Virus record (IMG/VR): IMGVR_UViG_3300029448_000519
Location: 1 to 21,526 of that record
Strand: one strand, 5' to 3'
Length of the DNA: 21,526 bases
From: a virus
The stretch's first letter is position 1; each line of letters starts with the position of its first letter. Shown here piece after piece: positions 7,796 to 15,053 of the stretch. The translations under genes and the position numbers were made by a program. The notes below the pieces were generated by a model. It was not told the DNA's origin, did no database searches, and saw only the letters and a program-made list of their open reading frames with translations.

Positions 7796-9406
7796 ATGCA
7801 GACAGCAACTAATCCACAAACAGGCAAAAAAGTATACTGGGACGGTGAACAATGGTTGCCTCTCAAGACTGCAACTAATCAAGAAACAGGAGAAGTCATA
7901 GGCATAGTTGGAGAAGAAACTTTTACTGTAACACCTCCTCGCCCTCGTGAACCTGAGAGTATGCGAGAGATGATTGCGGAAACACCTGAGCGTTTTGAGG
8001 AGACCCGTGAGCGTTACAGAACTACTATTGCTGGGGATGTCGAAAGACTGCCCGGTAAGTTCAGAGTAGGCACTACGCTTGCTGCTGGTGTTGGGGCTGC
8101 TGGAGAGACGTTAGGAGAAGTAGCAGGAGAAGCTTACCGTAGATATACTCCTGAGCCTGTACAACGCGGTATATCTGAAGCGTACGAAGGCTCTATGTTG
8201 CAAAGCGGCATGGAAAAGGTAGGTCAATTAGCGCAACAGTACCCAGAAGCGGCTACTACTGCTGAAGCCCTCCTCAATATTGCCGGTGCTGGACCCAAGA
8301 TGGCACTACCTAAAGTTCCGGGAGTACCTAGAGCAGCGACGGTTGAAGCTACTAAAAGGGCCACGGAATCTCGTTTATCAGAAGAGCGTAAAGCCATAGC
8401 AGACAGCCTACTACCGGAAGACTATGTTAAAGCTCCGGGTACTATAGAGCCTGTAGGGGCTTTGAATCGCAACGTGTACATGCACTCTCCTTCTGAAGAA
8501 ATAGTTATTGACTACTTAGATACACTTCCGGACTACAAAGGTGATCGTAACCCCGCTGTAAATTCAAGGGTTGTGGATAGTCAGTTGGCTAGGCACGAGG
8601 CTGATCTTCAGAGTTATATTAAAAGGTCTAAGAACCCTAAGACTCAAGTACAAACTTTAGCTACTTCTCTAGAAGACCTAAAAGCTGGTTTCCATGATCT
8701 TGATGACTACGTTGAGTTAATGCCGGACGCACAAAAGAAAGTAGACCTGTTTATTGACACGGCTGTTAAACGCCTTGAAGAAAGGGCCGCTAAGAATGGC
8801 ACAATTACAGCTAGGGACATCCTAGAGGTTCGTCGTGCGTTAGACAAACAGATCTTCCGTAAAAAAGCTTCAGCAGGTCTTGAGAACCCTGACTTAGCAG
8901 GAGCAAAAGAAGTAGCAGGTAAGTACGTAAGGGACGAGCTAAACCAAGCATTTCTTAAGTTGATGCCTGACGACGAAGCCTACCGTCTTATTAACGGCAT
9001 GTCTATGTTGTTTAGAGCTAAAGGTTTACTAGACGTAAAAGCAGGTAAAGCCATTAATCAGACCGTGCTAGGACGTACGGTAAAAGGCATTGAGGACTTT
9101 TCTGGTCTTCGCTTTCCGACTACTCCCCTAGCCCTTGGTGCTACTGCTGCTGCTGGTGGTGCTGCATTAGGCGGTATGCCGGTATTAGGTGCGGCTATTG
9201 GCGGAGGAGCAGCGGCAATGGGCTTGGCTCGCATGACTCGTAAAAGACGAAGACAAGCAGTTGTCAGAGAGTTAATAGGAGCTACTGACAAAATGATTGA
9301 AGGCGCTAACGTAACAGCAGAAACAATGGCTACACTACGTGCTGATAAAGTTATGCTGGCTCAGATGCTTGCGAACATCAACGAGGAGCCTGAGAATGAG
9401 CAGTGA
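7796..9406 (+). CDS. Putative internal virion / ejection protein with Gly-Ala membrane-like segment (536 aa)
   Basis: The N-terminus carries two similar beta motifs, 'TNPQTGKKVYWDGEQW' and 'TNQETGEVIGIVGEETF' (residues 4-40), a short repeat that I have seen as a start of phage structural proteins. A helical, acidic middle with many Arg-Glu pairs follows. At about 441-480 lies a long Gly/Ala-rich, uncharged segment, immediately followed by a strongly basic cluster (TRKRRRQ). That arrangement suits a segment that inserts in, or passes, the host membrane during DNA delivery, which is inference. The SD before the ATG is weak, and only two bases separate it from the previous stop, so translation is probably coupled. 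Its last 11 bases overlap the next gene. Confidence 0.6.
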   Translation: MQTATNPQTGKKVYWDGEQWLPLKTATNQETGEVIGIVGEETFTVTPPRPREPESMREMIAETPERFEETRERYRTTIAGDVERLPGKFRVGTTLAAGVGAAGETLGEVAGEAYRRYTPEPVQRGISEAYEGSMLQSGMEKVGQLAQQYPEAATTAEALLNIAGAGPKMALPKVPGVPRAATVEATKRATESRLSEERKAIADSLLPEDYVKAPGTIEPVGALNRNVYMHSPSEEIVIDYLDTLPDYKGDRNPAVNSRVVDSQLARHEADLQSYIKRSKNPKTQVQTLATSLEDLKAGFHDLDDYVELMPDAQKKVDLFIDTAVKRLEERAAKNGTITARDILEVRRALDKQIFRKKASAGLENPDLAGAKEVAGKYVRDELNQAFLKLMPDDEAYRLINGMSMLFRAKGLLDVKAGKAINQTVLGRTVKGIEDFSGLRFPTTPLALGATAAAGGAALGGMPVLGAAIGGGAAAMGLARMTRKRRRQAVVRELIGATDKMIEGANVTAETMATLRADKVMLAQMLANINEEPENEQ

Positions 9407-11045
9407 TTACTTAGAGCTACGCAAAGCAGCCTCTAGAACTACCCCTTTTGCACGAAAACAAGCTAGGGGTCAGGCCTCTGCTGTCGCTGATGTTTTTTTT
9501 AACTCACCTCTTGACAACCCCTTTGGTTCTTTACCTATGACGGCTTATGCGGGTTCAGAAGGTATTCCAATGTCTCCTCCTCGTAAGACGCAAGTAGATG
9601 CTATGGCTCCTCTTAACTTTGCTGCTGAAGAGTTAACTACTCCTGCTAACGCTCCTTTTGTTGCTGCTCCTCGTATGCTAGCAAGGGCTGGTAATGCTTT
9701 TGTTGAAAACATCCCTACAGAACTCAAGGGTTTTTATTCAGGTAGTCCGGTTGAAAAATACAAGGGAATATCTGAAGGGATGCTACAGAGTGCTAAAGGC
9801 ACTGCCAGAGAACTTGTAGACCCTACTGAGATGGCTACTCGACGCGAGTTTGGTACAGGATCAGTTAGACGCGCAGAAATGCAACAGACGGCAGACAGAG
9901 GAATAACAGAGGGTAATCCAAAAGCTTCAGCTTTCTTACGCGCTCAATCCACAGGCAAAGCAGTAGGCGAAGGCGACACGATTATTGAAGCGTATCCTGT
10001 GTTAAAAAGAGATGCGGTGCAGGTAGGCCGTCTGGAAAATACTCAAGATGTTCAACGGGCGTTGACTAAAGACAATCCAGACATAGACCAAGATATTGTA
10101 GACAGGGCAACAAACCATTTATATGCTCAACAAGGTAAACAAGGGCAGTTAGTAACAAGAAACAGATCAACCTCCAGCACAAATTTAGGCCCTGAAGCCA
10201 TAGGTCAAGCCACGACTTCTCCTGTCGCCCTTAGAACACTGTACTCCCCGAAGAGTATGGAAAGTTGGTACGACGTGGTAGGAGACAACCCTAGTACAGA
10301 ACAATGGAAAGGGATGTTAGGCTTGTTTAGCGCCCTTGATAGAGACTTTTTGCTACAAAACAAGAAGGTATTTGGTGAAAAACCTTCTGCTGCTGTTGTG
10401 TGGAGTGCTTATTGGAAAGGCAAGAAGAGAATAAAAGAAGGTAAAAAACTAGGCTCCGACCAGAAAAAGTATATAGACGCTATTGACAATCAAATGAAGA
10501 CCCAAACAGGTCTTAAGAAGTACCTCTCTAAGTTTGTTCCTAACGCTCTTGTCAAGCCCAAAGGCCCGACTAAAGTCAACGAGATGAACGGTAAGCTTGT
10601 GTTGCAACAGTCGTTTAACTCTTCAGCTAAAGACTTAGGCGGTATGAATGCGTTTATCGTAGTAGATCCTAAGAAGGGTGAGTTTTACTCTATGTTGTCT
10701 GACGGTCATGACTTGCTTGGACAAACACCTCCGGGTTTTGAAAACCTTGTAAACGTAGTTCCAATACAGAAGTACAAGATAGGAGCAGGTAAAGAGGCGG
10801 GAGGAGCGAGACCTAAGAAAGAACTAGAGGCTGCTTCGGAAGTTTATGGGGACACTGTGGAACTAGAGAGACGCTCTGGTATTCCTAGACTCAAAAACGA
10901 AAGTGTTTCTGCGTACCAGAAGAGGGTAGCCAGAGACTTCAAAGGAACTGCTACTACTGGAGAGCGTCTCGAGGCGGCTGCTACTGCGGCTATGCCTCTG
11001 TCTGCTGTGGGTATGATGTCGAGGGATGAAGAAAAGGGGCGCTAA
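9396..11045 (+). CDS. Unknown late protein, last of the structural block (549 aa)
   Basis: I do not recognise a family. The start at 9396 is chosen over one at 9339 because GAGGAG lies seven bases before it and the overlap with the preceding gene is only 11 bases. The N-terminal 150 residues are rich in Ala, Pro and Arg and look disordered. A basic central region around residues 260-390 has several Trp and Tyr residues and Lys-rich helices ('WKGKKRIKEGKKLGSDQKKY'). A compact beta region near 400-460 contains 'AFIVVDPKKGEFYSML'. The C-terminus is basic, then Ala-rich. Its position at the end of the late operon, after three ejection-like genes, suggests a virion or packaging-linked protein. The final codons overlap the terminator hairpin of the opposing operon. 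Confidence 0.6.
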   Translation: MSSDYLELRKAASRTTPFARKQARGQASAVADVFFNSPLDNPFGSLPMTAYAGSEGIPMSPPRKTQVDAMAPLNFAAEELTTPANAPFVAAPRMLARAGNAFVENIPTELKGFYSGSPVEKYKGISEGMLQSAKGTARELVDPTEMATRREFGTGSVRRAEMQQTADRGITEGNPKASAFLRAQSTGKAVGEGDTIIEAYPVLKRDAVQVGRLENTQDVQRALTKDNPDIDQDIVDRATNHLYAQQGKQGQLVTRNRSTSSTNLGPEAIGQATTSPVALRTLYSPKSMESWYDVVGDNPSTEQWKGMLGLFSALDRDFLLQNKKVFGEKPSAAVVWSAYWKGKKRIKEGKKLGSDQKKYIDAIDNQMKTQTGLKKYLSKFVPNALVKPKGPTKVNEMNGKLVLQQSFNSSAKDLGGMNAFIVVDPKKGEFYSMLSDGHDLLGQTPPGFENLVNVVPIQKYKIGAGKEAGGARPKKELEAASEVYGDTVELERRSGIPRLKNESVSAYQKRVARDFKGTATTGERLEAAATAAMPLSAVGMMSRDEEKGR

Positions 11046-11052
11046 GGCCCCT
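11028..11052 (-). terminator. Rho-independent terminator for the leftward operon
   Basis: Read leftward, just after the ribonucleotide reductase stop, AGGGGC, loop CTTAGC and GCCCCT form a perfect 6-bp GC-rich stem, followed by TTTTCTTC. The T-run is on the leftward side only, so the direction is clear. The hairpin overlaps the end and stop codon of the rightward gene that finishes at 11045. Confidence 0.6.
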
Positions 11053-11057
11053 GTAGT

Positions 11058-12929
11058 TTACAACTCGCAGTTGTTGCCCGTACAAGCTAACTGCTGAGAC
11101 CCTTCTGTCATATCAGAGTTCTCAGAGATGTTCCAGTCAATCGTCTCTGGGAATTCCTCCTTAAGCTTCTTATAGGTCTCTAAGTCTATGGGTTCATAAG
11201 GAGCCTGTTGGTACGTATGTTCGGAATAAGGGAGGAACGACACCCCACTAATCTTGTCGAACTTGTTGTACAACCACTGGCCTACCTCAAGAAATTCATC
11301 ATCACGGTAGTAGCATGTCATGGACGGCTTATGCTCACACCAAAAGTCCTGATAAATCTCCCATAGCTCAAGTTGTTCCATTGCACCCATCTCAGAGGCC
11401 ACCACAGCCCCGTCAGGGGATTTTATAGGGAAGCTGAATACCTTAGTAGTGGGTGACATTACGTCGTCCTCTACGGGGATTCCAGCCTCTTCAAGGACGG
11501 AGCAGAGTGGGTCTCTTGCATCTGCTCTGACTCGTCTAATGTATTGATCTGAGTATCTAGGGTGGATGCCACTAGCAGAGTCAACCAACTGACTAACAGT
11601 ACCGGAAGGCTTAACAGCAGTAATGGCAGTGCTAACATTGATATTAAGACGACCAGCCCAAACTGCGTTAGTCTCAACAGCTTCCTTTTTAAGCTCCGTA
11701 AGCCACGTTTTGAGAACACCTTTATCTCTCCTTCCTGATAGGGTTGGATGATCCATTATACCCGTTAGGCTGACACCCAACAAAGCCTCTTCCTCAGTGT
11801 TCTTCTGCCATACCTTACGAAGATAGCGGAAGTCAGTTAAGGTAGCCTGTAGAGTTCCAAGGATAGACGCAACACGTACTTTTCGTTTGAGGTCTGAGAG
11901 CGTATCGGTTGCCCTGACAACAACTTCTGATAGATTGCAGAATTGGTAAGGCCGTAAGATGATCTCGCTACATGGATTAGTTCCAAAATCATAGGTAGCA
12001 TCTCGTCGCTCGTTCCTTGCAGCTTGCTTTTGACTTGCGACTCTAGAGAACATACCTCGCTCTCCTGAACGGGACTCGTATAAACTTTTCCACTCATTTA
12101 AAAATGCCTCGAAGTCTGGCTTCTCTGTATAACATGCGCTGTTGTTTGCTAGGCCACGTTGTGGATTATCTTGCCACCATTGTCCTGACTTGGCTCGTCG
12201 GAGTCTATCGTCAGTGAGGTTAGACAAACTGATGAGAGCACTTCTTCGGACCCCGCCGACAACGACGATCTGTGCAATCTTACAGCAGACATCGTGACAT
12301 TCGATGGAAGACAGTCTACGTCCAGCAGCTTCCCGAAAGATGTCAACGGTGAACTTAAACAAATCAACAAGAGGTTCTGGACCAGACGCTCTACCACCGA
12401 AGGTCTTAAGGGCTGCCCCTGCAAGTCGTACTCCAGATACGTCCCACTTTGGAAGCTGACCCGAATAGAGCAAGCTGATAAGTTCTCTGTATGCTTTGGC
12501 CCAGCCAATTTTAGAGTCGGCGACGTGTATAACGGTATCGGTGTCATGGAATTCCTCTGCTACTTCAGGTAGTTTAGATACGTACTGACGCTCAACAGAG
12601 TAGCCTACGCCTGTACCGCACATCAGGACGTACATCATTTCGTCAAACGCTTTAGGATGGTCGATAGGTAGGTAGCTACAGTTAAATCCAGCTACGTTGT
12701 CACGGTCAAGAGCGTCACCAGCAGTCATCAGTGCTCGCATAGACGGCATTACGTTCATGTCGTGGATGTCTGCAAAGATGCCGTTGGCTTCTTCAAGTGT
12801 TAACTTACCCTTCTCAATCCAGAAGTTTAAGTACCTGTCAATTGTTTCTTCCCAAGTCTCACGTCGCTGTTCCTCTGGTAGGTAACGAGCGTAGCGTGAC
12901 TTGTGTATGTACTGTTGATATGCGTCCAT
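11058..12929 (-). CDS. nrdJ: Class II (adenosylcobalamin-dependent) ribonucleotide reductase
   Basis: This enzyme reduces ribonucleotides to deoxyribonucleotides for phage DNA synthesis, using coenzyme B12 to make the thiyl radical. Expected residues are present: Cys84 ('GFNCSYLP') and Cys331 as the active-site disulfide pair, and Asn318-Pro-Cys320-Ser-Glu322, where Cys320 would be the radical Cys and Glu322 the acid. The Cys320 to Cys331 distance of 11 equals that in the Lactobacillus leichmannii monomeric enzyme (Cys408 to Cys419). A C-terminal Cys616-x4-Cys621 pair ends the protein as the swinging redox pair. 'KPSGTVSQLVDSASGIHPRY' (440-459) is the conserved barrel loop. At 623 residues it is shorter than the Lactobacillus enzyme (739). 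It needs no NrdB partner, and none is seen. The start overlaps the stop of the DUF3310 gene (TAATG), with AAGGA upstream. Confidence 0.93.
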   Translation of the reverse strand: MDAYQQYIHKSRYARYLPEEQRRETWEETIDRYLNFWIEKGKLTLEEANGIFADIHDMNVMPSMRALMTAGDALDRDNVAGFNCSYLPIDHPKAFDEMMYVLMCGTGVGYSVERQYVSKLPEVAEEFHDTDTVIHVADSKIGWAKAYRELISLLYSGQLPKWDVSGVRLAGAALKTFGGRASGPEPLVDLFKFTVDIFREAAGRRLSSIECHDVCCKIAQIVVVGGVRRSALISLSNLTDDRLRRAKSGQWWQDNPQRGLANNSACYTEKPDFEAFLNEWKSLYESRSGERGMFSRVASQKQAARNERRDATYDFGTNPCSEIILRPYQFCNLSEVVVRATDTLSDLKRKVRVASILGTLQATLTDFRYLRKVWQKNTEEEALLGVSLTGIMDHPTLSGRRDKGVLKTWLTELKKEAVETNAVWAGRLNINVSTAITAVKPSGTVSQLVDSASGIHPRYSDQYIRRVRADARDPLCSVLEEAGIPVEDDVMSPTTKVFSFPIKSPDGAVVASEMGAMEQLELWEIYQDFWCEHKPSMTCYYRDDEFLEVGQWLYNKFDKISGVSFLPYSEHTYQQAPYEPIDLETYKKLKEEFPETIDWNISENSDMTEGSQQLACTGNNCEL

Positions 12930-13216
12930 TAATTCATTTCCTTGATTAGTCGTTCAATGTACCAGCGGCACTTGCGTAAGTCCTCTACTGGTTTACCTTT
13001 GTAGTCGTAACGCCAGAGGTACTTCAGTGCGTTGCCTTTGAGATAGCCGTTGAACTCTCCTTGCGGCATTGACGCTTTGATAGCTTCGATTGCTTCGATT
13101 GCTCCGTTGTTGTAGTGGTCAGGCTTCTCTACAGGGTCTGGTGTTTTCCTGATTGAGAGGTTATTAAGTGCCGCCAAGGTGTCCCACTCTTGTGGAGTCG
13201 CTTCATCAATACTCAT
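12929..13216 (-). CDS. DUF3310 (SaV-like) protein
   Basis: The C-terminal two thirds match the DUF3310 pattern: 'KPDHYNNGAIEAIEAIKA' at about residues 30-47, then 'GYLKGNALKYLWRYDYKGK' at about 58-76, then 'DLRKCRWYIERLI' near the end. The family is common in phages. The nucleotide kinase gp1.7 of T7 is, as I recall, assigned to the same family, which would fit the neighbouring ribonucleotide reductase, but that link is from memory. A kinase P-loop is not visible here, and the protein (95 residues) is about half the length of T7 gp1.7. A strong AGGAGG lies six or seven bases before the start. It overlaps the gene upstream by 11 bases, and its stop shares one base with the reductase start. Confidence 0.8.
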   Translation of the reverse strand: MSIDEATPQEWDTLAALNNLSIRKTPDPVEKPDHYNNGAIEAIEAIKASMPQGEFNGYLKGNALKYLWRYDYKGKPVEDLRKCRWYIERLIKEMN

Positions 13217-13382
13217 TTTCTTCCTCCTCTAGCTCTTCTTCAAACACGTCTAGTCTATTGATTAGTTTGTCCTCAAACCTGTCCAGAATCTGTTCTGAGG
13301 TTATCTGTAGGGCCTCTAGTAGGTCATCTGGATCAAAGGTTTTCAAGAGGCGTTCCTTAACTTCCTCTAGCGTTAGCGACAT
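13206..13382 (-). CDS. Small acidic protein of unknown function (58 aa)
   Basis: A 58-residue reading frame between the resolvase and DUF3310 genes. The protein is helical and very acidic, ending in a Glu-rich tail ('VFEEELEEEENEY'), with no Cys and no membrane segment. Support for a real gene is context: AGGAG stands about 10 bases before its ATG, it fills the only gap in a compact operon, it overlaps the resolvase gene by 26 bases upstream, and the downstream gene begins inside its last codons. Without it the DUF3310 gene would be separated from the resolvase by 140 bases. Acidic tails of this kind occur in DNA-mimic or protein-binding phage factors, but no role can be claimed. Confidence 0.6.
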   Translation of the reverse strand: MSLTLEEVKERLLKTFDPDDLLEALQITSEQILDRFEDKLINRLDVFEEELEEEENEY

Positions 13383-13746
13383 AACTAATCAACTCCTGTA
13401 GTGTCTCTATATTATACCATAGTATTCCCTCTTTGTCACACCATTGTGCCATAGTCATTTTGGCACCTTTTCGTATTTTCTTGTTAGGCTGCATCAGAAC
13501 AAATATTAACTCTTGTCCTTCTGGGAGGCTGTCTCTGATGCTTGTGTATTTCTTGGTGTCTCCATCTCTGAAATATCCTTTGCATTCAATAAGATATAAA
13601 CCGCTAGCATCAACGAAGTCAGGACGGTAGTTCCTAGCAATAGTGTAAGGAATAGTGAAAGGCTCATAATTAAACTCCTGTAGTATTTTGGCGACATCTT
13701 CTTCAAACGTGCTTCTAAATGGTGATTTCTTGGACCTTCGGCTCAT
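13357..13746 (-). CDS. T7 endonuclease I-type Holliday junction resolvase
   Basis: This nuclease would cut branched DNA formed during phage replication and recombination. The 129-residue protein follows T7 gp3 closely in layout: 'FRSTFEEDVAKIL' at 10-22 matches T7 'FRSGLEDKV', with Glu15 in the place of catalytic Glu20. 'YRPDF' gives Asp43 for Asp55, and 'LIECKGYF' gives Glu54 and Lys56 for Glu65 and Lys67. So the PD-(D/E)xK site is complete, with one extra residue between the Asp and Glu. Later, 'MTMAQWCDKEGI' matches the T7 'TSYGEFCEKHGI' helix. A GAGGT start signal precedes the ATG. It overlaps the RecB-like nuclease gene by 32 bases. A second ORF in another frame lies wholly inside it (13506-13667). 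Confidence 0.88.
   Translation of the reverse strand: MSRRSKKSPFRSTFEEDVAKILQEFNYEPFTIPYTIARNYRPDFVDASGLYLIECKGYFRDGDTKKYTSIRDSLPEGQELIFVLMQPNKKIRKGAKMTMAQWCDKEGILWYNIETLQELISYVANARGS
13506..13667 (-). CDS. Possible nested small membrane protein (53 aa), overlapping the resolvase gene
   Basis: In another frame of the resolvase gene, an ATG with AGGAG seven bases upstream opens a 53-codon frame. The protein begins 'MSLSLFLTLLLGTTVLTSLM', continues hydrophobic to about residue 27 and then has a polar, charged tail rich in Ser, Thr, Lys and Glu. This is the layout of a single-pass membrane protein with an N-terminal anchor. The 12-base start region AACTCCTGTAGT (read rightward) is found exactly again before the 58-residue gene at 13382. 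Against it: the whole frame is buried in a conserved gene, so hydrophobicity could be a by-product. It is offered as a candidate only. Confidence 0.3.
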   Translation of the reverse strand: MSLSLFLTLLLGTTVLTSLMLAVYILLNAKDISEMETPRNTQASETASQKDKS

Positions 13747-14578
13747 TGTGTACCTCTATTAGATAACGTGGACCGGTAGAGTAGGCGAAGGCGCGAACGG
13801 ACGGCCAGCATTCCTTTTTGTATGCACAGTATGAGCAACCTACGGCGAGTTTCCGGTTTCCACTCTTTCCATCGGCGATAGGCTCGTAGCATACGTCGGG
13901 TGGGGTTGGTTGCTCCACTAACTTTTTTACGTGGTCAATGCGCTCCTTGATGTCATAGCTAATGAGATCATGGACAGGAGCCTGAGTGTCCTCAGAGTCA
14001 TACAGGAGGTACGTTAGATGTCCGTTCTGTTTGTCCATCGCGAGCCAGCCGAATTTAGTAGCGCCCTCCGCATACGCATATCCCTTAATTTGACCGATGT
14101 ATCCAAACGGGTCGTCATAAGCCAGAGAGCCGTCCTTGAATTTCTTAAACCCATACGTTGACACAGACTTAACGTCCGTGACAACACCGTCGATTTTGCA
14201 GTCCATAGAACCTGTAATACCATTGACTTCACACTTCTTCTGTTCATCTGTAACCTCGTGTCCTGCCGCTTTGGTTAGAAACAGCAGCATCTCTTCGATC
14301 AAATGACCGTAAAGGAACTTAACGTAAGTGTGGCCCTGTATGTCGTCAGACTTTTCTACGTCGTTGTAGACGTTCCAAAGGTAACGGTCCTCACGCCCTA
14401 TGTTAGACATACGTAGTTTACGTCCGTCCCTCTTCTTGCCTCCAAACTCGTTACGCATGAGTTCCTTGACGTTCTCTCCGAACTTCTCAACGCAAGCGTC
14501 AAAGTCCACGCCCTCTGCTACTTCTTTTGTCTCCATCAGTTGATAGATGTCAGAGACTAAGTTGTATGTGTTTTTCAT
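13715..14578 (-). CDS. RecB/Cas4-like PD-(D/E)xK nuclease with Cys cluster
   Basis: A 287-residue nuclease likely to act on DNA ends during replication, recombination or breakdown of host DNA, perhaps in the place of the T7 gp6 exonuclease (inference). Visible motifs in order: 'YGHLIEE' with His92; 'ITGSMDCKIDG' with Asp126; 'VVTDVKSVS' with Asp135 and Lys137; and 'YIGQIKGYAYA' with Gln163-x3-Tyr167. These are the RecB-family active-site set. Near the end, Cys248-x2-Cys251-x5-Cys257 is the spacing of the three C-terminal cluster Cys of Cas4 and AddB. A fourth ligand could be Cys29 or Cys230. The start at 14578 makes an ATGA overlap with the gene upstream; a start at 14632 would give a 58-base overlap. 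Confidence 0.8.
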   Translation of the reverse strand: MKNTYNLVSDIYQLMETKEVAEGVDFDACVEKFGENVKELMRNEFGGKKRDGRKLRMSNIGREDRYLWNVYNDVEKSDDIQGHTYVKFLYGHLIEEMLLFLTKAAGHEVTDEQKKCEVNGITGSMDCKIDGVVTDVKSVSTYGFKKFKDGSLAYDDPFGYIGQIKGYAYAEGATKFGWLAMDKQNGHLTYLLYDSEDTQAPVHDLISYDIKERIDHVKKLVEQPTPPDVCYEPIADGKSGNRKLAVGCSYCAYKKECWPSVRAFAYSTGPRYLIEVHNEPKVQEITI

Positions 14579-15042
14579 TGGTAGTTTCCTACTATACCTG
14601 AGACAACCTCTTGGGCTTGCTCTGGTGTGCATTTAAACCACTCACTACGTCTTTCGTACATCTTCTGTAGCTCAGTGTGGGCTTTTGACTCTGCAGCCCT
14701 GCGGTCGCTTACGTTCCAACTATAGTTTAACACATAATCCCTAAAAGGTGAAGAGGTTTGGTAGTTATTAAGCCGGTCCTCTGAGTCAATAGCCATGCCT
14801 ACTTTGACCCACTCAGGGAAGCTAGGATTGACAATGACGTAGACTTGGCCTTCTACACTGGACTCGTACTTCGCTAGGCTACTAAATGCTGCGGCTTCAA
14901 AGCTCTTGTACTTTCCGGGTTTATGCAAAGGGTGAGCCTTTGGTATGTACTTACCGTTTACAAACATTTTAGTTTGGTCACGTTTCCACACAGACTCTGG
15001 ATTGTCCTTGTAATATTTGCTTTCGCCTCTTTTATAGTTCAT
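14575..15042 (-). CDS. T5orf172 / GIY-YIG-like domain protein (155 aa)
   Basis: The N-terminal half is basic and aromatic. The middle and C-terminal half fit the T5orf172 (MUG113) branch of the GIY-YIG superfamily: a 'VYVIVNP' strand, then 'WVKVGMAIDSEDRLNNYQT' with the Arg that follows the second strand, then 'AAESKAHTELQ', whose Glu is in the place of the catalytic acid, and 'SEWFKCTPEQA', the usual closing motif. Members occur in phages as free-standing, possibly nicking or homing-type nucleases, and their role is mostly unknown. AAGGAG lies before the ATG at 15042, overlapping the polymerase stop, so the 10-residue longer start at 15072 is rejected. It is wedged between the polymerase and RecB-like nuclease genes in an unbroken operon. 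Confidence 0.75.
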   Translation of the reverse strand: MNYKRGESKYYKDNPESVWKRDQTKMFVNGKYIPKAHPLHKPGKYKSFEAAAFSSLAKYESSVEGQVYVIVNPSFPEWVKVGMAIDSEDRLNNYQTSSPFRDYVLNYSWNVSDRRAAESKAHTELQKMYERRSEWFKCTPEQAQEVVSGIVGNYQ

Positions 15043-15053
15043 GGTCACTCTCC

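Noticed and set aside
12294-12572. Rightward 92-codon frame inside the ribonucleotide reductase gene
   Set aside because: Antisense shadow of a conserved enzyme core, without SD or neighbours.
13668-13706. TTG-started extension of the nested frame in the resolvase gene
   Set aside because: TTG has no SD; if the frame is used, the ATG at 13667 with AGGAG is the better start.
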